Shown: positions 6,753 to 9,312 of the stretch, piece after piece
How the letters are laid out: each line of letters starts with the position of its first letter
How positions within the stretch are numbered: the first letter of the stretch is position 1
Origin: Sulfurimonas sp.
GTDB lineage: Bacteria > Campylobacterota > Campylobacteria > Campylobacterales > Sulfurimonadaceae
Reading direction: 5' to 3'
Assembly: GCA_027858865.1 (NCBI GenBank)
Contig: JAQIBW010000050.1
Coordinates: forward strand, 1 to 9,312
Length of the DNA stretch: 9,312 nucleotides
Program-made: the position numbers and the translations under genes
The notes under the pieces: generated by a model
The model's database searches: none
What the model saw: only the letters and a program-made list of their open reading frames with translations
Told to the model about the DNA's origin: nothing

Positions 6753-9054
6753 ATCTTATAAATTTTTCCATCTCCATAACAAACATAAGAACTAAGGCTA
6801 CAAATAACAAAGCTCCCCACATTTTCAGACTAACTGGTTGAATATTTAAAACCGACTGCATAAATGGACTGTACATAGATGCTATGTGTACAAGTTGAGC
6901 TACTATAACAGAAATCCATAAAAATTTATTTTTTCTATGATCAATTTTAAATATAGAGTGATTTTCAGTACGAGAATTAAATACATGCACATTCTCAAAA
7001 AGAACCATCAAAAGCAGTGTAATATTTCTCGCTGCATCTTTTTCATAACCAAACTCAAGCAAAGTATAAAAAACCGCGAATGCTGAGATACCCATATAGA
7101 GACCGCCGACTACAACTCTGCTAATCATTATCTTGTTAAATATAGGCTCTTTTGGATCACGTGCTTTTCTCTTTAGCACACCCGGTTCGGCTTTTTCAAG
7201 ACCAAGAGCCACATCTTGAATACCGTTAGTGACTAGATTTAACCATAAAAGTTGTACAGGAAGTAAAGGGATTGGAATAAAAAATATCATAGAAAGCAAT
7301 ATAAGAACTATCTCTGCAAAGCCTGTAGATATAAGCAGGTGAATAACTTTTCTAATGTTGTCATACGCGACTCTGCCCTCTTCTATACCGTTTACAATAG
7401 AACCAAATGAATCATCGGTCAAAATTAAGTCACTGGACTCTCTAGCGACGTCTGTTCCACTCTTACCCATAGCTATGCCTATGTTTGCAAACTTTAGTGC
7501 TGGTGCGTCATTTACACCATCTCCGGTAACTGCTACAAAGTGACCCAAATCTTGAAAAGTTTTTACTATGAGTTGTTTTTGTTCAGGTGAGACTCTGGCA
7601 AAAACACGCTTATGAGCTATTTCCTCTTTTTGCGCTCCTCTCTCCTGCCAGTGAGATATCGCTAAACCATCGATAACCTCATCTTTGTCTATAGCGATAT
7701 TTAGCTCTTTTGCTATAGAAAAAGCAGTATTTGGATGGTCTCCGGTTACCATAACAACTTCTATCCCAGCATTTTGAGCAGTAGCAACTGCTTGGGAGAC
7801 TCCTTCTCTAAGTGGATCCATAATGGCGGCAAATCCAAGATATATATAATCATTTTCTGATATCTCATTCTCATCACTTATTTTATATGCCAAGGCTATA
7901 TTTCTAAAACCTTCAGCAGCCCATGAATCTACTTGTTGAGTAAGAGATGCTTTAGTTTTTGCATCTAAGGTACTTTTAGCGAGTATAACTTCGGGTGAGC
8001 CTTTAATGAAGTGCATTGTTTTACCATCTAGTTTGTATGTTATTGCTGAAAACTTATTTTCAGGCTCATACGGCAACACATCTATAAGTGTTGCTTTGCT
8101 TTTTATCTCATTAAGAGATTTATCGATATTTAGTGCATATCTGGCTAAGGCAATATCAACCTGATCTCCGATAAAGCTAAATCCATTATCTTCAATCTCA
8201 TAGCTTGCTTCGTTGCACAGCATACAACTATAAAGTATCTCATTACTAATAAACTCCTTTGCCCCATAAGTTTTATCAGGTGTTATAAAATGCTCAACAC
8301 TAAGACGATTTTGTGTCATTGTTCCTGTCTTATCACTAGCGATGAGAGTACAAGAACCAAGTCCCTCAATGGCTGAGAGTTTACGCACAATCACATTACG
8401 TTTACTCATCACACCACTAGCCACACTAAGAGCGACTGTTATAGCTACGGGAAGACCTTCTGGAATAGTTGATACAGCCATGGCAACCGTAAAGAAAAAT
8501 ATCTCTTTTAACGGAGTTTCTTGATAAATTCCGACCATAATTATGAGCATCATTACAACACTTATAATCTTTGCAATGTTTATTGAAAATCTTTCCATGC
8601 GGAGGATAAGCGGTGGTTTTGATTGATTTGAAGATGTAAGGAGTGTTGCTATTTTACCGACTTGTGTCTGATTGGCTATTGCACATACCACACCTGTAGC
8701 ACGACCTCTTGTTACGGTCGAACCAGCATAGAGCATATTTTTTCTATCACCAATTGGTTCATCAATATCGCTGGATATATATGTTTCATCTTTACTTACA
8801 TCTATGGACTCTCCTGTAAGTAAAGACTCATTTACCCATAGATTATTGACATCAATCAGACGAATATCTGCAGGTACTTTTATGCCTGATTCAAAAAAAA
8901 CTATATCTCCAACTGTTATTTTTTGACTTAAAAGCTCAACTTTTTTGCCGTCTCTTAAAACACTTACGTATGTTTTTAAAACTTTTTTAAGAGCATCTGC
9001 TCTCTCCCCAGCTGTAAATTCCTGATAAGTTCCGATGAATGCATTAATAAGCAA
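6736..9054 (-). CDS. P-type cation-transporting ATPase (P2/Ca2+-ATPase-like), N-terminally incomplete as read
   Basis: From the first usable start, a TTG at 9052-9054, this gives 772 residues of an ATP-driven inner-membrane cation pump. The actuator motif TGES is at 80-83, PEGLP of helix M4 at 198-202, and the phosphorylated aspartate D241 in DKTGTMT. KGSPE of the nucleotide-binding domain is at 351-355, TGD at 437-439 and TGDGVNDAP at 510-518. Helix M6 reads NLVTNG at 606-611, where calcium pumps of the SERCA type have NLVTDG; a D follows at 614. The C-terminal four-helix domain (about 635-765) is present. The catalytic core is intact and typical of P2-type pumps, but the transported ion cannot be assigned safely. 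The TTG start has no convincing ribosome site and would omit helix M1 and half of M2, so it is unlikely to be the biological start of a working pump. Recognisable family sequence continues in frame to 9270 (see the separate entry). Confidence 0.85.
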   Translation of the reverse strand: MLINAFIGTYQEFTAGERADALKKVLKTYVSVLRDGKKVELLSQKITVGDIVFFESGIKVPADIRLIDVNNLWVNESLLTGESIDVSKDETYISSDIDEPIGDRKNMLYAGSTVTRGRATGVVCAIANQTQVGKIATLLTSSNQSKPPLILRMERFSINIAKIISVVMMLIIMVGIYQETPLKEIFFFTVAMAVSTIPEGLPVAITVALSVASGVMSKRNVIVRKLSAIEGLGSCTLIASDKTGTMTQNRLSVEHFITPDKTYGAKEFISNEILYSCMLCNEASYEIEDNGFSFIGDQVDIALARYALNIDKSLNEIKSKATLIDVLPYEPENKFSAITYKLDGKTMHFIKGSPEVILAKSTLDAKTKASLTQQVDSWAAEGFRNIALAYKISDENEISENDYIYLGFAAIMDPLREGVSQAVATAQNAGIEVVMVTGDHPNTAFSIAKELNIAIDKDEVIDGLAISHWQERGAQKEEIAHKRVFARVSPEQKQLIVKTFQDLGHFVAVTGDGVNDAPALKFANIGIAMGKSGTDVARESSDLILTDDSFGSIVNGIEEGRVAYDNIRKVIHLLISTGFAEIVLILLSMIFFIPIPLLPVQLLWLNLVTNGIQDVALGLEKAEPGVLKRKARDPKEPIFNKIMISRVVVGGLYMGISAFAVFYTLLEFGYEKDAARNITLLLMVLFENVHVFNSRTENHSIFKIDHRKNKFLWISVIVAQLVHIASMYSPFMQSVLNIQPVSLKMWGALLFVALVLMFVMEMEKFIRSKIYP

Positions 9055-9270
9055 TACCGCTAAAATAAATTCTGCATCTGTATACTCTTTAATAATAAAA
9101 GAGATGATTGCTGCAATGAGTAGTATATAGATTATGGGGCTTTTAAATTGTTCTATAAATATAGTAAGGATAGTGTGTTTTGCAGCTTCAGGTAGAGAGT
9201 TTTTTCCGTAATGTACTATGCGTTGTTCTGCGTCATGGGTAGTTAATACATCAGGTGTACAGAGTAAGAT
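9055..9270 (-). pseudogene. 5' part of the P-type ATPase reading frame lacking a start codon
   Basis: These 72 codons read in frame into the ATPase and are clearly homologous to P2-type ATPase N-termini. They include LTTHDAEQRIVHYGKNSLPE (the cation-ATPase N-terminal domain), QFKSPIIYILLIAAIISFII (helix M1) and EYTDAEFILAV leading into M2. A TAG at 9273-9271 closes the frame upstream, with TAA at 9282-9280 and TAG at 9285-9283 beyond it. None of the 72 codons is ATG, GTG or TTG. Roughly 20-25 residues normally precede this point in the family. Possible explanations are a decayed 5' end, an unusual start such as ATC at 9270, or a base error. The sequence similarity is strong; the interpretation is open. 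Confidence 0.6.
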
Positions 9271-9294
9271 CTATATACTTTACTAAAGAGTTTG

Positions 9295-9300
9295 ATTATA
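9295..9300 (-). promoter_or_regulatory. -10-like TATAAT upstream of the ATPase gene
   Basis: The minus strand reads TATAAT here, about 25 bases before the first homologous ATPase codon, in an AT-rich stretch with stops in the ATPase frame. Any -35 would fall outside the window. If it is used, transcription starts near 9288, leaving almost no room for the missing 20-25 N-terminal residues. That would argue for a genuinely shortened gene. AT-rich DNA makes chance matches common. Confidence 0.3.
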
Positions 9301-9312
9301 TTAGATAATAGA

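Noticed and set aside
9243..9311. Alternative minus-strand frame open to the window edge as the missing ATPase N-terminus
   Set aside because: Its translation (around KLFSKVYRSYSVHLMY) does not resemble P-type ATPase N-termini, and joining it would need a frameshift. It cannot be judged without sequence beyond 9312.

Overview
The window is AT-rich, densely packed bacterial DNA. It fits a Campylobacterota (Epsilonproteobacteria) chromosome, probably a Sulfurimonas-like sulfur or hydrogen oxidiser. This assignment is inferred from protein flavour, AT-biased codon use, short intergenic gaps and the combination of signalling proteins with a PEP synthase. No rRNA or tRNA is present to confirm it.

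Layout: (1) Positions 45-3484, minus strand, hold a two-gene signalling operon. The upstream gene encodes a PAS domain fused to a SpoIIE/PP2C-type phosphatase. Twenty bases downstream is a membrane-bound GGDEF-EAL protein with a periplasmic Cache-like sensor, and the c-di-GMP synthesis and hydrolysis motifs both look intact. (2) Positions 3485-3579 are a short divergent promoter region with near two-fold symmetry. (3) Positions 3580-6214, plus strand, hold phosphoenolpyruvate synthase (ppsA) followed 49 bases later by a tiny Bfd-like [2Fe-2S] protein. (4) Positions 6288-6752, plus strand, encode a three-helix DUF2721 membrane protein; its promoter region has a perfect 8-bp inverted repeat around the -10 element. 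(5) From 9270 down to 6736, minus strand, lies a P-type cation ATPase whose 3' end overlaps the DUF2721 gene by 17 bases.

How the genes relate: the two minus-strand signalling genes probably respond to redox or energy cues and small ligands, with outputs through protein dephosphorylation and c-di-GMP. PEP synthase makes PEP from pyruvate, the entry to gluconeogenesis in bacteria that fix CO2 by the reductive TCA cycle. The Bfd-like protein may be co-transcribed with it. The ATPase and DUF2721 genes look like unrelated convergent neighbours.

The most notable anomaly is the 5' end of the ATPase gene. Recognisable N-terminal ATPase sequence continues in frame to 9270, but it is closed by a TAG at 9271-9273 with further stops just upstream. 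No ATG, GTG or TTG occurs in frame until TTG at 9052-9054, which would remove the first membrane helix. The gene is therefore N-terminally damaged, starts at an unusual codon, or contains a sequence error. I found no clear new multi-gene system such as a defence island, CRISPR array, transposon or biosynthetic cluster. No gap between genes exceeds 300 bases.
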